NCBI GenBank assembly: GCA_015832175.1
Contig: WJXW01000001.1
Location: 4,154,001 to 4,218,000 of the forward strand
From: Paraphaeosphaeria minitans
Lineage: Eukaryota; Ascomycota; Dothideomycetes; Pleosporales; Didymosphaeriaceae
Direction: 5' to 3'
DNA length: 64,000 nucleotides
The notes under the pieces: model-generated
The model's database searches: none
What the model was told of the DNA's origin: nothing
The model's input: only the letters and a program-made list of their open reading frames with translations
Translations under genes and position numbers: made by a program
Shown here: one piece after another, positions 1 to 9,710 of the stretch
Layout: each line of letters begins with the position of its first letter
Numbering within the stretch: the first letter of the stretch is position 1

Positions 1-276
1 CAGAAACCTGTTGACGCGCGCATGCAAGCTGAGGTAATGCGCGGTCGGCGTGCCGATGCCGAAAGTGGAGTGCCGCGTAAAGGAGCTGCGCGCCAGAGTG
101 ACGCTGGAGAGCAGGAGCTTTTCGAGCGTCTTGTAGTTGGGTTGCGGGGGCGCGTGCGAAGTTCGGCAGCCGTAGGAGTGTGAGTCAGGCAGGCCGCTGG
201 GCGGAGAACTGGGCGCCGTGGACACGCCGCTTACTGAGTCGGCTGAAGAGAACGACATATCTGAGGAGAAGGACAT
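1..276 (-). CDS. N-terminal part of an unknown protein, cut by the window start
   Basis: An open frame starts with ATG at 276 on the minus strand and runs without a stop for 92 codons to base 1, so the gene continues outside the window. The visible N terminus is Ser/Pro/Thr-rich and looks disordered (it opens MSFSSDMSFSSADSVSG). From about residue 48 it becomes more ordered, with Leu-, Lys- and Arg-containing segments (KTLEKLLLSSVTLARSS, then HYLSLHARVNRFL). No domain can be named from this fragment. No splice site is needed in the visible part. The start could lie downstream at the second Met (codon 7). Confidence 0.6.
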   Translation of the reverse strand, partial: MSFSSDMSFSSADSVSGVSTAPSSPPSGLPDSHSYGCRTSHAPPQPNYKTLEKLLLSSVTLARSSFTRHSTFGIGTPTAHYLSLHARVNRFL

Positions 277-1373
277 TGTCGATTTGGCTGTGTGTAGTGT
301 TTTTGAAATCACTTTGGCGCGCAATTTCGTCGTTTTCTCAGCGTTGATCGGCACCGTGGGGCTCAAATGGTTCGTCCTTAGCGTGGTGTAGCGTGCTCCG
401 CGGCACTTTGCTTCGCTGTATCTGGCAATCGCCGTCTTTTTCTTGCTGTTCACGGTCCGTGGTCTGCGTGTCTTTGCAATCGCTTGTAGTGTTGTATTTC
501 GTGGAGAGGAAGACGACGGAATACATAGTGCTGTTGGCTGTGCAGATTTATATTTCCGAGAAGAGTCACACCATGGACCGAGCCGATCAGCTGACTGGAC
601 CTTTGTCCCGCGGTATTCTTCCCTCAACACATCCACACCCCGCACAATTAAAAGTAGGACCCAAACAATATCATCTGACGCCTTCAATGTAAGATCAACA
701 TCTATCCTAGCTAGCCCCATAATTGGCGAGCAGGTTACATCGCGACGTCATCACTCCTTTTCTCGTGGAGAACAAAATCCGTGCTCAGCCTCAGCCCCAG
801 AACGGAGCAAAGCCCTGAAAATCTTGAAGAACTTGCTGACGCACTGCTTCGTCTTGTGTGGCGCGTTGGATGCTGTGGCACGTGAGATTACACTTTGAGT
901 AATATATCTGTCTGAAACGGCCTCAGCTTACTTAACTTCTTTCAGTTGCCCCGTCGCAGCGTCCAGAGCGTAGCCAACGATAGGAATTCCCTTCCGTACA
1001 CAAGGCGGGTCTTTAAGCGTCCCAACGTCCGAGCGAACGTTGGCTTCGATGGCACCGGGAGACCACCCGCATCCTAAGCCCAGTCGGACACGAAATTGCG
1101 AAGAGAAGCAAGTCTAGCGATGGATTGAGTAGTGCACCGACCCCCCGCGTTCAGCTACATCGTTCAGCACTGCATCAAAACCTCTTGCCGGAATGTTGTA
1201 GCACCACGATCATGCCGATACTCGAAGCTTGATCGATAGCGTGCAACTCATTGATAGAGTTCCCTGCACACCCCCCTGGTATCTTTATGACTCTGGCAGT
1301 ACCGTCTTTCCATCTTCATGAACGCTTACGAGGTTCCTGATGGACGACCTGGGTGGTGAGCCGGTTGTGTAGA
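277..1373. other. Intergenic region, no supported gene
   Basis: About 1.1 kb separates the partial gene at 1-276 (transcribed leftwards) from the 3' end of the membrane-protein gene at 1374-2114. The open frames here are short, overlap on both strands and show no recognisable protein motif or convincing splice signals. The left part should contain the promoter of the partial gene. Confidence 0.5.
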
Positions 1374-2114
1374 CTAATTTGTGTCTGAGTCTGCCGCAGC
1401 CGGTCGTGCGGCATCATCACTATGCCGATTGAGGGTTTCGTGATACTCAGGCGGACGGCCAGCATCAACCTGCTGTCTCGAAAGCGTTCTCAATGGCAAC
1501 GACAGCCCAGTCGCAGGATCTTGTGTGACGGTCACATCGCTTTTCGGTCGATATGGCGGAGGCGCTTCCCCATGCTCATTGAGACCTTCTTCTCTCCCTG
1601 TGAAAGCACGTGTTTCGTTCGGTCTCCAGGCACCATGGTACCATCTCCGTGTGTTGACCCAGCCCTCCATGTCCCGCGCAAGCGCATTTCGCCCGCTCAA
1701 CCGCATACGCTCTTTGCGTTTTATTCGGCGCCGATTGATCCACCAGAGGAACAGTGCGACTACCACACCGAAGATGGCGAGTATAAGCCAGTAGTATCTG
1801 AGGGCGCTCTCTTTAGGGTCTCTGGTGTTGGTGGCGCCCGGCAGGATATCGTTCGAAATCGGGGTGCTTGCGCTCGTAGCCGATGCCGTAGTATTCGATA
1901 CGATGAAGGATATGAAGGACGTTGTCATTGATGGCGTGTGCTCAGTTCGTGAGAGCGCTGTTGGTATGGAGGAAGTCGCTTCGGCCGTCAGACGGGAGGC
2001 TGCGGTCATGCTTTGTGCGGAGCCGCTCATGGGCAAGAGGGCAATGAGAGATAGTAGCGAGGATGGAAGAGAAAAATAGCCGATTATCGAAACCGAAAGC
2101 TTGCCGGAGCGCAT
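1374..2114 (-). CDS. Single-pass membrane protein with signal peptide and two PPxY motifs
   Basis: The 246-residue product has a hydrophobic N-terminal segment resembling a signal peptide, ending near an AQS site (about residue 35). A Ser/Thr-rich, probably glycosylated outer region follows to about residue 100. One strong transmembrane helix (about 107-127, with WWI at its end) is followed by a basic stop-transfer run (RRRIKRKERMR) and a cytosolic tail. The tail has two PY motifs, PPPY (about 185-188) and PPEY (about 221-224), which in other proteins bind WW domains of Nedd4/Rsp5 ubiquitin ligases. I chose ATG 2114 because the signal peptide follows it directly. An upstream ATG at 2153 is in frame, and the same frame extends to 2420. 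The family is unknown; a role in ubiquitin-dependent sorting is inference from the PY motifs. Confidence 0.65.
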   Translation of the reverse strand: MRSGKLSVSIIGYFSLPSSLLSLIALLPMSGSAQSMTAASRLTAEATSSIPTALSRTEHTPSMTTSFISFIVSNTTASATSASTPISNDILPGATNTRDPKESALRYYWLILAIFGVVVALFLWWINRRRIKRKERMRLSGRNALARDMEGWVNTRRWYHGAWRPNETRAFTGREEGLNEHGEAPPPYRPKSDVTVTQDPATGLSLPLRTLSRQQVDAGRPPEYHETLNRHSDDAARPAAADSDTN

Positions 2115-2527
2115 ATGTTGTAGGTTCGTGATCTCATGAGCTCTTGTGTGCATCTTCGCAAGCTGTGATAAGACAAGCTGACGACACCAAGGAAAGCGAT
2201 GGGAACAAGGGAAGGGAAAGGAAGCACATGTACCGGCCTCGATGGAGGGCCAATCAGTCAACCATGGGTCATATAACCACCCAGACAGCAGTGTCAGAGG
2301 GGAAGAACATAAGCTGCTGGCAAAGGCCACAGCGTGAGCGTCTCTCATGATGCCCGGAGCCCCACGGAAGCTTAACTGGAGTTGCCCGTAGCCCCGAAGC
2401 GGAAAGGGCGATTGTGTCATGGCGATCAGGGTCCACGCACCAGTGCACCTGCGAACATGAACACCTTCATGGGCCGCTAATCAACATCTCACCACCTCTG
2501 CTGCGACCTCACCCCACCAACCTCACC
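2115..2527. promoter_or_regulatory. Shared upstream region of two divergent genes
   Basis: About 410 bp between the start of the membrane-protein gene (leftward, from 2114) and the Tfb5 gene (rightward, from 2528). It must hold both promoters. I see no clear TATA box or named binding site. Confidence 0.4.
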
Positions 2528-2841
2528 ATGGTGAAAGCAGTTCCAGGTACGACCCTTGGATTACGAGGTTCAGGAAGGCCACTGACAAAATAGGCGTTCT
2601 CGTAAAGTGTGACCCGTCAATTAAAGCTCTGATTCTGAATCTCGACAAAGAGTTCGGCAATCAATACGTTATCGAGGATCTTGGCGATGAAGAGCATCTC
2701 CTAGTAAAAAATGACCGGATTCAAGAGCTAAAGAGGAGAGTTCAGGAGGTACGTGTCCTTATGCGCGTTCTGGAGTCGCGTGCTAATGCACTACAGGAGA
2801 TCTCAAAACGCATCGAAACCAAACTGGACGAAGAAGAGTAA
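2528..2841 (+). CDS. tfb5: TFIIH subunit Tfb5 (GTF2H5/TTDA homologue)
   Basis: Three exons, 2528-2546, 2594-2748 and 2797-2841, give 72 residues, the same length as yeast Tfb5. The introns (47 and 48 nt) start GTACG and GTACGT, and have CTGAC- and CTAAT-type branch sites and AG acceptors; all phases fit. The product begins MVKAVPG, followed by the family's conserved VLVKCDPSIKALIL stretch, then IEDLGDEEHLLVK and a charged helical C terminus ending DEEE. Tfb5 is a small core subunit of the transcription and nucleotide-excision-repair factor TFIIH and stabilises Tfb2/p52. Each exon is too short to stand out as an open frame, so the gene is easily missed. It converges with the GFA gene, whose stop is about 125 bp downstream. 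Confidence 0.93.
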
Positions 2842-2966
2842 TAGCTTCTTCGACGTCTACCTCGAAACACAGACCACGTCCGCGCTCTACCCAGCGCGCA
2901 CCGCCATTTGTTTTCCCCCAAACACATCTGCGACCCGCCCGTCCACCTAAAGCTCATGAGATCCTA

Positions 2967-3523
2967 CTACGACATGGCATCCTTCTGCTGAGTGCCAGCC
3001 ACCGCTTCAACCCAAGGAATACGATTCTTCGCAAAGAGCTCAACGCCAGGCTTCAAGTCAGACAGTGCGTTGGCATCGTCTAAGGTGCCGATCTGATAGC
3101 CATTAGCCTTGCCGGCCGGTTTACAGCGAACAGCATGCATACTTTGACGATCTTGGCGCCCTCGAATGCGGCAGTCTCCCTGAACAAGGTTGACCCGCAG
3201 TCTCCACTAGCATTTCGTTAGTCGCAATACATGAATAGGCCTGGGCCCATACCAGAAATGGCTGGTGATTGTGTTGCCCGTGTCCGCTGTCTTGGAATGT
3301 TGCTTGGGAGTGCCCTGAGTGAGATTGAACTGCTTGCTGGGGAAGATAGCATTCGTGGAGTAAGTTGAGCCAGTAATTTTGCGGCAGTCGGCGCAGTGGC
3401 ATAGGGCCTTTAGGGTCAGCAGAAGTCGACATAGGTGCGGCGGTGTTCATTTACCTTGCCTACAGGTTCGCCTTCAACGCTGTAACGGATGTTACCGCAC
3501 ATGCATCCTCCTTGTTGGGCCAT
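2967..3523 (-). CDS. GFA (glutathione-dependent formaldehyde-activating enzyme / CENP-V) family protein
   Basis: Four exons on the minus strand, 3523-3455, 3407-3253, 3206-3143 and 3092-2967, give 137 residues. The three introns are 46-50 nt and keep phase. The zinc-binding cysteines of the GFA fold are all present: GGCMCG (C7, C9), LCHCADCRKITG (C26, C28, C31) and FCGDCGSTLF (C75, C78). The C terminus carries the family-typical GTLDDANALSDLKPGVELF and RIPWVEAV segments. Bacterial relatives include S-(hydroxymethyl)glutathione synthase, but most fungal GFA proteins have no proven substrate, so 'Mss4-like zinc-binding protein' is the safe name. A fragmentary 109-aa open frame over the middle exons (3121-3450) is an out-of-frame shadow. 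Confidence 0.9.
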
Positions 3524-4315
3524 GATGGATAGTGGTTGCAAGAGCTAAGTCGAGAAATGAGGTTTGGATGGTAATAGTTCACGACAATGGTGAAGGAATG
3601 TGTTAAAACAACGGCGACGTCCAGCGGATTCATAGGCGACAGCTACCCCACCACGACGATCGTCCAGAGTCAATGACCGTGGTAACGGAGCGCGCATGTT
3701 CCGGAGGTCCAATAGGCTAGCGTCTGGCCCGCCGCAGGTGCCCCGACTCGACGAAATACGGTGAGCAACAACATGAGAGCCATCAGCTCCGTATGTAACA
3801 TCGCTGTGCACCGCTTGCTAACGATAGAACAAGAATAGCAAAAGATATCATGAGGGTTGTGTCCTTATTTGCAAGATATTGAGACATCGGGGCTATCTGC
3901 CATTTTCTTGGGAGCCAAATCTGTCGTTCACAAAGCATCCCATTTGAACGAAACTCAAATACCACACCGCTGACCCCATAATCAATGTACTCAATTGCTG
4001 CGTCCGATCTGATGTTGGATGATACGTGACGTGAGACTTGCAAGTGTTCAAACAGTAAAGCGGGGTACCTAAACCAGTGGACTCGTGGACCCCTGCTTTT
4101 TAGATCACGTGGACCCGCGTGGGCATCAGTAGACGCGTCGAGTTGCCCCACGTCTACTTTCCTGCTTTCTTGTGCAATTGCCTTTTCGCAACTGCAACCA
4201 TCAACTGTTGATGCACTTATAGATCAGGATCGCATGATGCATTCTCAACACCCCAACCCCATCAAGCGCAACGGATAAAACGACAAGGTCCTCTGAACTC
4301 GCCTCAACGTCCGCA
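3524..4315. other. Intergenic region between divergent genes
   Basis: About 790 bp upstream of both the GFA gene (leftward) and the small Cys/His protein (rightward from 4316). Minus-strand open frames of 88 and 122 codons occur here but show no domain, no conserved motif and no splice support, so I do not call them. Confidence 0.45.
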
Positions 4316-4918
4316 ATGGCTACACCTACAGTCTGGGCAAACTACGTGCCCCCACGAGGCCAATGCAACTACAAGCCATCCATAATGTCGGCCAAGTGCC
4401 CATGCCTACGATTCATGCTACATCCCCTGAAGGTAAACGCGCCATTCGCTTCCCACCGCCATTCGTGGAGTGCTTGAATAATCACTCATCAGCTTTGATT
4501 CAGCGCTGACTTCGCACAGAGCACGTCTAGCTTCGAATGTGACGGCTGCGCGCACCACGCATCCTTCCACAGCATGGAGAACAAGGAGGACGACGAAATC
4601 CGGAAGCGATGGGAAGAAGAGGCTCGAGACAAGGCGCTTCGGGAGCAGATCAAGAATCTCAACCGACCGCGCAAGAGGCCAAAGGGGATTGAGCATGGCA
4701 GTGGAGGTGCGACAAGCTCACAAGCCTCGACAATCGAAGCTGGTATCGCGACCCCGTATGAGGAGACGGCGAGTGAGTCTGGCAGTGCGAGGGTTGTCGC
4801 AAAGGGAAAGGACAAGGGTAGAAAAGCCGCCCCCCAAATCTCAACGCGAGGCTCGCGCGCCAAAGGAAGGATCACGGAGATACCCGACGATGACGAAGAT
4901 TTTTTCGAGCTGGATTAG
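4316..4918 (+). CDS. Small fungal Cys/His protein with acidic tail, function unknown
   Basis: Two exons, 4316-4432 and 4520-4918, joined by an 87-nt intron (GTAAAC..CACAG) in phase 0, give 171 residues. The N-terminal third has ordered Cys/His residues: C17, the pair C28-P-C30, then ECDGCAHHASFHS (C46, C49, H51, H52, H56), which looks like a metal-binding site. A charged helical middle follows (EDDEIRKRWEEEARDKALRE), then a Lys/Arg/Ser-rich disordered region and an acidic end (DDDEDFFELD). The 39-aa first exon fits splicing and reading phase exactly. I recognise no named family; the pattern could be a degenerate zinc ribbon. The basic patch suggests, but does not show, nuclear location. Confidence 0.75.
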
Positions 4919-5296
4919 GTCCTTGCCCAGCGAGGATGTTGAGGATCTGGGCATCCGGCGTAGCACGGCGTGATTTTTGGGCATGGTTCGACATGAAGGA
5001 ATGGACAGCATGATACCCCTTTGCGGCAGGAATCTTAATCATAGGCTCGCGGATGGATCAGCCACCCAATATTTGTCGTTTCTAGTTTCGAACCCCATTA
5101 GGAGCGTATATCTACTGTGCCGTGTGTAACATTTGAAGGCGTGTGCCAAGACATGACTCGCGTGAGCTTCAACTGCGCGCGGCAGGTCCTCGTCTTTGAC
5201 AGACAACAGCCGTGCCGCGCGATGGTATGATCGACGTCCCGCTGCAAGAGCGCCCTACGCCCTTCGCCGCTAAAGGAATTCTCCTCGCTCGCAACG
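4919..5296. promoter_or_regulatory. Upstream region of med1
   Basis: About 380 bp between the stop of the preceding gene and the Med1 start codon. It must contain the terminator of the former and the promoter of the latter, which is transcribed in the same direction. No TATA box or named motif is evident. Confidence 0.4.
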
Positions 5297-7369
5297 ATGG
5301 CGACGCCTACGCCCTCGACGAACACGCCGCAGAAGCAGCACCTCCACAACCTCTCCTCGCCCGCACCCCGCAGCGTCCCACCCATGAATTTCGACTCGCC
5401 CGCTGTTCTTAATATGCTCGGCGAAGGCGGCATTGGAATGGGCATTTCCATGAGCGGCATGGGCATGTCTTCTCTGGGCCTCACCGCCAGCCAACTCGGC
5501 CGTGCCGACGAAGAAGAACGCCGACGCCGCCTCGAAAGCATAATCGCATTGATCAACAAGCGCAAGGCTCGCGTGAGCGAGGAGGGCATAGCTGCGCTAT
5601 GCAAGCAGGAGCACATCGATTTGATGCGGGATGTACAGGGTGATGGGACCGTGCTGCTGGTCCTCGGCCTGGGAGACGAAGCTGTGTGTGAGATCAGTTT
5701 GCTCAACGAAGATGTGACGAGCGTGAACCTCGATCTGGCGAACGATGATGACGATGTGTACAAGACGTCTGGTTCGAGGTTACTGAAGAAGAGTTTGCTA
5801 CCGCCGCCGGGCGTTCGAAAGATCAACACCACGCTGAACCGCTTTTCGCTGAACCTGGATAAACTTATGAACATGGACAAATTGAGCAAGGCAAATGCAG
5901 GGATACCATGTTATAAGGCCATCTTCAGTGTCCATGCGAGCTTGAAGAAGCTGTTTGAGCATGAGAAGAAGCTGGCGCTGGAGCTCATTGGGTCGGATGC
6001 GCCAAATGCAAGCTATAAGGCTGAGCGGGAGGTTCTGTGCAAGAAGAGTGGGAGGCCGCGAATGAACGCGGGACACTGTCTCGGGCTAACTCTGGAGTAC
6101 TGGATGGATAGGCGGCATCTGATACCAAAGAATGCGCAAAAGGCTGCCTCCCTAAGAGACAAAAACAAGGATGAGACGGACTCCAGAAATCTCGAGGCAT
6201 ACCCAGAAGAAGCAGATCCAGACAGCAATAGGGTCTACTCGCTTACCATAGAGTGCGAATCCGCGCCCTCTTCGATGTACACACCGATACGCACACCGGA
6301 CTCTTGGATAGGGGACGACATCGAAAAGGCACCAGACGCGCAACCCGATGCTGATATTAATAACCTTCTTCTGAACACTCCACGAAGCAAAATAAATTGG
6401 CTAGAGCCAAAGCCTACATACCTGAATTCCCCAGCGCAGGGAGGTGACCACGAGGCCATGAACATAGACAACACACCGGGCCGACTTCCCAACATCCGCT
6501 TCGTCGCCAAATTCAACCCACCGCTTGTGGTTCCGTTATCTCTCTACGTCACCGTGCTGCAATCAGTCGGATTGGAATACAACCCGCAAGACCTTCGCGC
6601 TACGACCTTTGTCGGTCTCGCCCTCAGACCAGAAGAGGCTGACCCCGGCATGTCCACTGCGGCAGGCGGACACACCCCCGAGGTTCGCAGCACGACCGAA
6701 GTCCTCACCATTGACCACGCGGGGAACGAAAGCCAGGCTACACACGCAAACACGCTCTACGTACCCCGACTCGAATACGCCCGCACCCTCGACTCCCTCC
6801 CCTTCCAGCATCCTCGCCAGCTCGTCGCCCTGCTCCCTACATTCCGACAGTACGCCTTCACCACCTCGCTCGTACAAGACGTCTTCGGCGCCAACGCACC
6901 CCCCAAGTCCGCGTCCCGGCAAACCCCGCCCCCCCCTCGCACCGCACCCAGCCACGACGCGCAGCGAGGCCTGCAGATGGACCTCACCCTCGCGTACACG
7001 TCGCCCTCGCCCAAACTCGCCCTGCACTTTCCTCACCCCCTCTCATCCGCTCCCGAGACGCCTCTCCCGTCCAACGCCACCGACTTGCTGAGCCAACTGC
7101 TCGCGCGGCACAGCTTTTCGGCTTCGGCCTCGCTGCTGTATCCGCCCCTGAGGCTGGTCGTGGAGGTGGGCGAGAACGCGGAGGTTTACGTCGCCGAGCA
7201 GAACGTCGTGGCTGCTGAGACGGGCGCGGACGCGGGTAGGGAGGGCGGGGCTGGAGGGGCGGAGAAGGCGCCGGGCGAGGTTAAGCGGTTGGAGAGGGCG
7301 CTGGATGTGTGTGGGGATCTTGGGATCTGGGCTGAGTGGATCAGGCGGGAGGTTGTGAGGGATGACTGA
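5297..7369 (+). CDS. med1: Mediator complex subunit 1 (fungal Med1)
   Basis: A single uninterrupted 690-codon frame. The N terminus is Pro/Thr- and Gly/Met-rich. From about residue 75 the fungal Med1 region begins (RRRRLESIIALINKRKARVSEEGI, then the beta-rich GDGTVLLVLGLGDEAVCEISL), followed by the helical LNRFSLNLDKLMNMDKLSK segment. The C-terminal half is less conserved, with Pro-rich loops, and ends in a Glu/Gly-rich helix. Med1 is part of the Mediator middle module that links activators with RNA polymerase II. The ATG at 5297 lies in a good context (AACGATGGC). Assignment rests on overall resemblance to fungal Med1 rather than a catalytic motif. The codon bias is strongly GC-rich in the last third. 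Confidence 0.85.
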   Translation: MATPTPSTNTPQKQHLHNLSSPAPRSVPPMNFDSPAVLNMLGEGGIGMGISMSGMGMSSLGLTASQLGRADEEERRRRLESIIALINKRKARVSEEGIAALCKQEHIDLMRDVQGDGTVLLVLGLGDEAVCEISLLNEDVTSVNLDLANDDDDVYKTSGSRLLKKSLLPPPGVRKINTTLNRFSLNLDKLMNMDKLSKANAGIPCYKAIFSVHASLKKLFEHEKKLALELIGSDAPNASYKAEREVLCKKSGRPRMNAGHCLGLTLEYWMDRRHLIPKNAQKAASLRDKNKDETDSRNLEAYPEEADPDSNRVYSLTIECESAPSSMYTPIRTPDSWIGDDIEKAPDAQPDADINNLLLNTPRSKINWLEPKPTYLNSPAQGGDHEAMNIDNTPGRLPNIRFVAKFNPPLVVPLSLYVTVLQSVGLEYNPQDLRATTFVGLALRPEEADPGMSTAAGGHTPEVRSTTEVLTIDHAGNESQATHANTLYVPRLEYARTLDSLPFQHPRQLVALLPTFRQYAFTTSLVQDVFGANAPPKSASRQTPPPPRTAPSHDAQRGLQMDLTLAYTSPSPKLALHFPHPLSSAPETPLPSNATDLLSQLLARHSFSASASLLYPPLRLVVEVGENAEVYVAEQNVVAAETGADAGREGGAGGAEKAPGEVKRLERALDVCGDLGIWAEWIRREVVRDD

Positions 7370-7384
7370 ATGGGCGGAGGAGGT

Positions 7385-7410
7385 GGGAGGGGAGGGGAGG
7401 GGAGGGGAGG
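7385..7410. repeat. GGGGA pentanucleotide run
   Basis: About five tandem GGGGA/GAGGG units directly after the Med1 stop. All purine on the plus strand. Confidence 0.8.
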
Positions 7411-7474
7411 AGATGGGATGGGCGATGGGGAGTCGCGATATACCCGTAGACTAGTAACTTGTGCTGCCAGTAAC

Positions 7475-7503
7475 CTGGCTGGCTGGCTGGCTGGCTGGCT
7501 GGC
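7475..7503. repeat. CTGG tetranucleotide microsatellite
   Basis: Seven perfect copies of CTGG in the spacer between med1 and the glutamine synthetase gene. Confidence 0.9.
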
Positions 7504-7864
7504 GAAGAAGGGAGACAGCGAGTGAAGAACACATCCTGTACAACACATGCCGTGCATTGGTTGTACCAGCGTGAGACTATTGAGCATACGTTGTTAGTTC
7601 ACGGGCACCATCCAAGAAGCAGTGTTTGTAACAAGTAACCAACATCTCTCTTCATTATCGTGCGCAGTGTATCTCACCACTGGCTATGGTATACTACACG
7701 CAACCAACTCGAGGCACCCGTCGAACGGGCACCTCCAGAATATGACCTTCCAAGTGAAGGCGGGAATCGTTAAAACCCAATCACAACGCCAAAATGTCTA
7801 AGGGGGAGGGGGAAGGCTGAAAAGAAGTCAAGCAAACGCGCGGGCCACCAGAAACGAAGCGCGG

Positions 7865-9539
7865 CTAGGGTTTCGCGACGGGGACGACGAGCTCCTCCAC
7901 TTGGCCGGTGCCCTCGGCGAAGGCAGCGACGTCGGCGCCCTCGACCTTGCCGTACAGAGTCTCGGTGATGATGCCGGTGAGCTGGTAGGGGTCGCCGTTG
8001 GAGGCGGGGCGGCGGTCCTCGAAGTAGCCCTTGCCCTCGGCAGCGACGGAGCGGGGGATGCGGACCGAGGAGCCACGGTTGGCGACGCCCCAGGTGAACT
8101 TGTCGTAACTTGACGTCTCGTGCTTGCCGCTCATGCGCTGCATGTTGTCCTCGCCGTAGACGGCCATGTGCTCGGCCTGGCGCTTGGCGAGCTTCTCCAT
8201 GGCCGCCTCGATGTGCTTCATGCCGCCCTCGTCGCGCATCTCCTTGGAGGAGACGTTGGTGTGGAGGCCGGCACCGTTCCAGTCGCCGGGGATGGGCTTG
8301 GGCGCAAACGTCACCTTGGCGCCAAACTCTTCGGCGACACGGTGGAGGATGAATCGGGACATCCAGAGCTGATCGCCCACTATTTACGTAATTAGCATGC
8401 GAGGCTCCACTATTCTGGGGAAAGGTTGTGGAGAAGAACGTACTGGAGATGCCGTCGACGGGGCCGACTTGGTATTCCCACTGCGCAGGCATGACCTCAG
8501 CGTTGGTGCCCGAGATGTTGATTTCGGCGTACAGGCAGGCGCGGTAGTGAGCCTCGACGATGTCACGGCAGAAGACCTTGCCGGTGCCGACACCACAGTA
8601 GTAAGGGCCCTGGGGAGCCGGGAAGCCGTTCTTGGGCCAGCCATACGGCCAGCCGTTGACGTCGAGGAGAGTGTACTCCTGCTCGAGACCGAACCAGATG
8701 TCGTGCTCCTTGTGCTTGTTGAGCACGATGGCGGCATCGTGGCGGTAGTTGTACTTGTTGGGCTTTCCGTCGGCACCGTACGTCTCGGTCATGACCAGGA
8801 TGTTGTCGCCCAGCCGGAAGGGGTCAGGGTAGAAGGCCACGGGCTTGAGGTAGACATCGGAGTTGTCGCCAGGAGCCTGGCCGGTTGACGAGCCGTCGAA
8901 ATTCCATTCGGGAAGGTCCTCAACCTTGGTCACCTTCGCGTTGAGGGTCTGGAGTGAAATCAGCAACATGGTCGGTGAATTGTATAGACATGGACGTCAT
9001 AGTCGTGCCTGCCACGCGGAATAACGGTGCAGGGGTGCGACTGCCCCTCCAGACGGCTTATCGAGGAGCGGGACGATAAGAGGCAAAACCAAACACGGCC
9101 CACGCACCCCGGCCATGCGGCGGCGGCTGCTGCTGCATGAGGTCACCGCACGTCGCTGGCCCCGAATACCCGCAAGCAAGTTGAGCGGAACCGCAACCGC
9201 ATTGTGCATGTATGCATTTCCCCCTTCCGAGGGCATACGCAGCAGGGAGCGCCGGTGCGGGATTCGGGGCCAGGATGCGTGGGCTGGCGGGCTGGCGGGC
9301 AAGGCAGGAAAGAAAATCATGGGAATGCTCACCCTGCTTTTTGAGCGGACACCGTTGGAGCCGTCTATCCACACATACTCGGCGGTGATCTTGCCCTTCT
9401 GCGGGAGCTGAAGGTACTTTGCGAGCTGCGGACGAGTTAGCTTTTGAGCGGGCGGAAAAGAAGAAGAAAGAAAAAAAAAGGGAGCACGCGACGGATCACT
9501 CACGTTGGCAGCATTGGAGATGACTGTTGATTCGGCCAT
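7865..9539 (-). CDS. gln1: Glutamine synthetase (type II, eukaryotic GlnA)
   Basis: Four exons, 9539-9504, 9425-9333, 8948-8444 and 8379-7865, give 382 residues. The enzyme makes glutamine from glutamate, ammonia and ATP. Visible signatures are [14 protein letters not shown] and [14 protein letters not shown] (beta-grasp domain), [10 protein letters not shown] (metal and glutamate site), [11 protein letters not shown] (ATP region) and [10 protein letters not shown] (substrate arginine). The C terminus ends [11 protein letters not shown]. The N terminus is [12 protein letters not shown], encoded by a 12-codon first exon. Intron 2 is 384 nt, far longer than other introns in the window; introns 1 and 3 are 78 and 64 nt. 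Fungal GS is usually a cytosolic octamer or decamer under nitrogen control, but I point to no specific GATA-factor site. Confidence 0.97.
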
Positions 9540-9584
9540 GACTGCGGTGATGTGCAACGGAGTAAGGCAACGACGAAGGGTGCA

Positions 9585-9710
9585 AGACGAGAGGAGGCGT
9601 TGTCGAGGGTGGAGTAGAGAGTAGAGAGTAGAGAGGCAAGACGAGGCGTTGTCGAGGGAGGAGTTGTCGAGGGAGGAGTAGAGAGTACAGGGTACAGAGT
9701 ACAGAGTACG
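9585..9710. repeat. Short tandem and direct repeats in the glutamine synthetase promoter
   Basis: Interleaved copies of GTAGAGA, GAGTACA and a longer GGCGTTGTCGAGGG unit lie 45-170 bp upstream of the GS start codon. Read on the transcribed (minus) strand they are CT-rich, a feature common just upstream of highly expressed fungal genes. A role in expression is inference. Confidence 0.65.

Larger units (their letters stand above)
7370..7864. other. Intergenic region between convergent genes, with simple repeats
   Basis: About 500 bp between the Med1 stop and the glutamine synthetase stop; the two genes converge. It holds a purine-only GGGGA-type run (about 7385-7410) and a CTGG tetranucleotide run (7475-7503). 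No coding feature is seen, only 3' ends. Confidence 0.5.

Noticed and set aside
2115..2420. N-terminal extension of the membrane-protein gene by 102 codons
   Set aside because: The extension precedes a good signal peptide, which should be at the N terminus.
8997..9503. 186-codon frame at the start of glutamine synthetase
   Set aside because: It reads through intron 1 and into intron 2; only the exon parts (9504-9539 and 9333-9425) match the enzyme.
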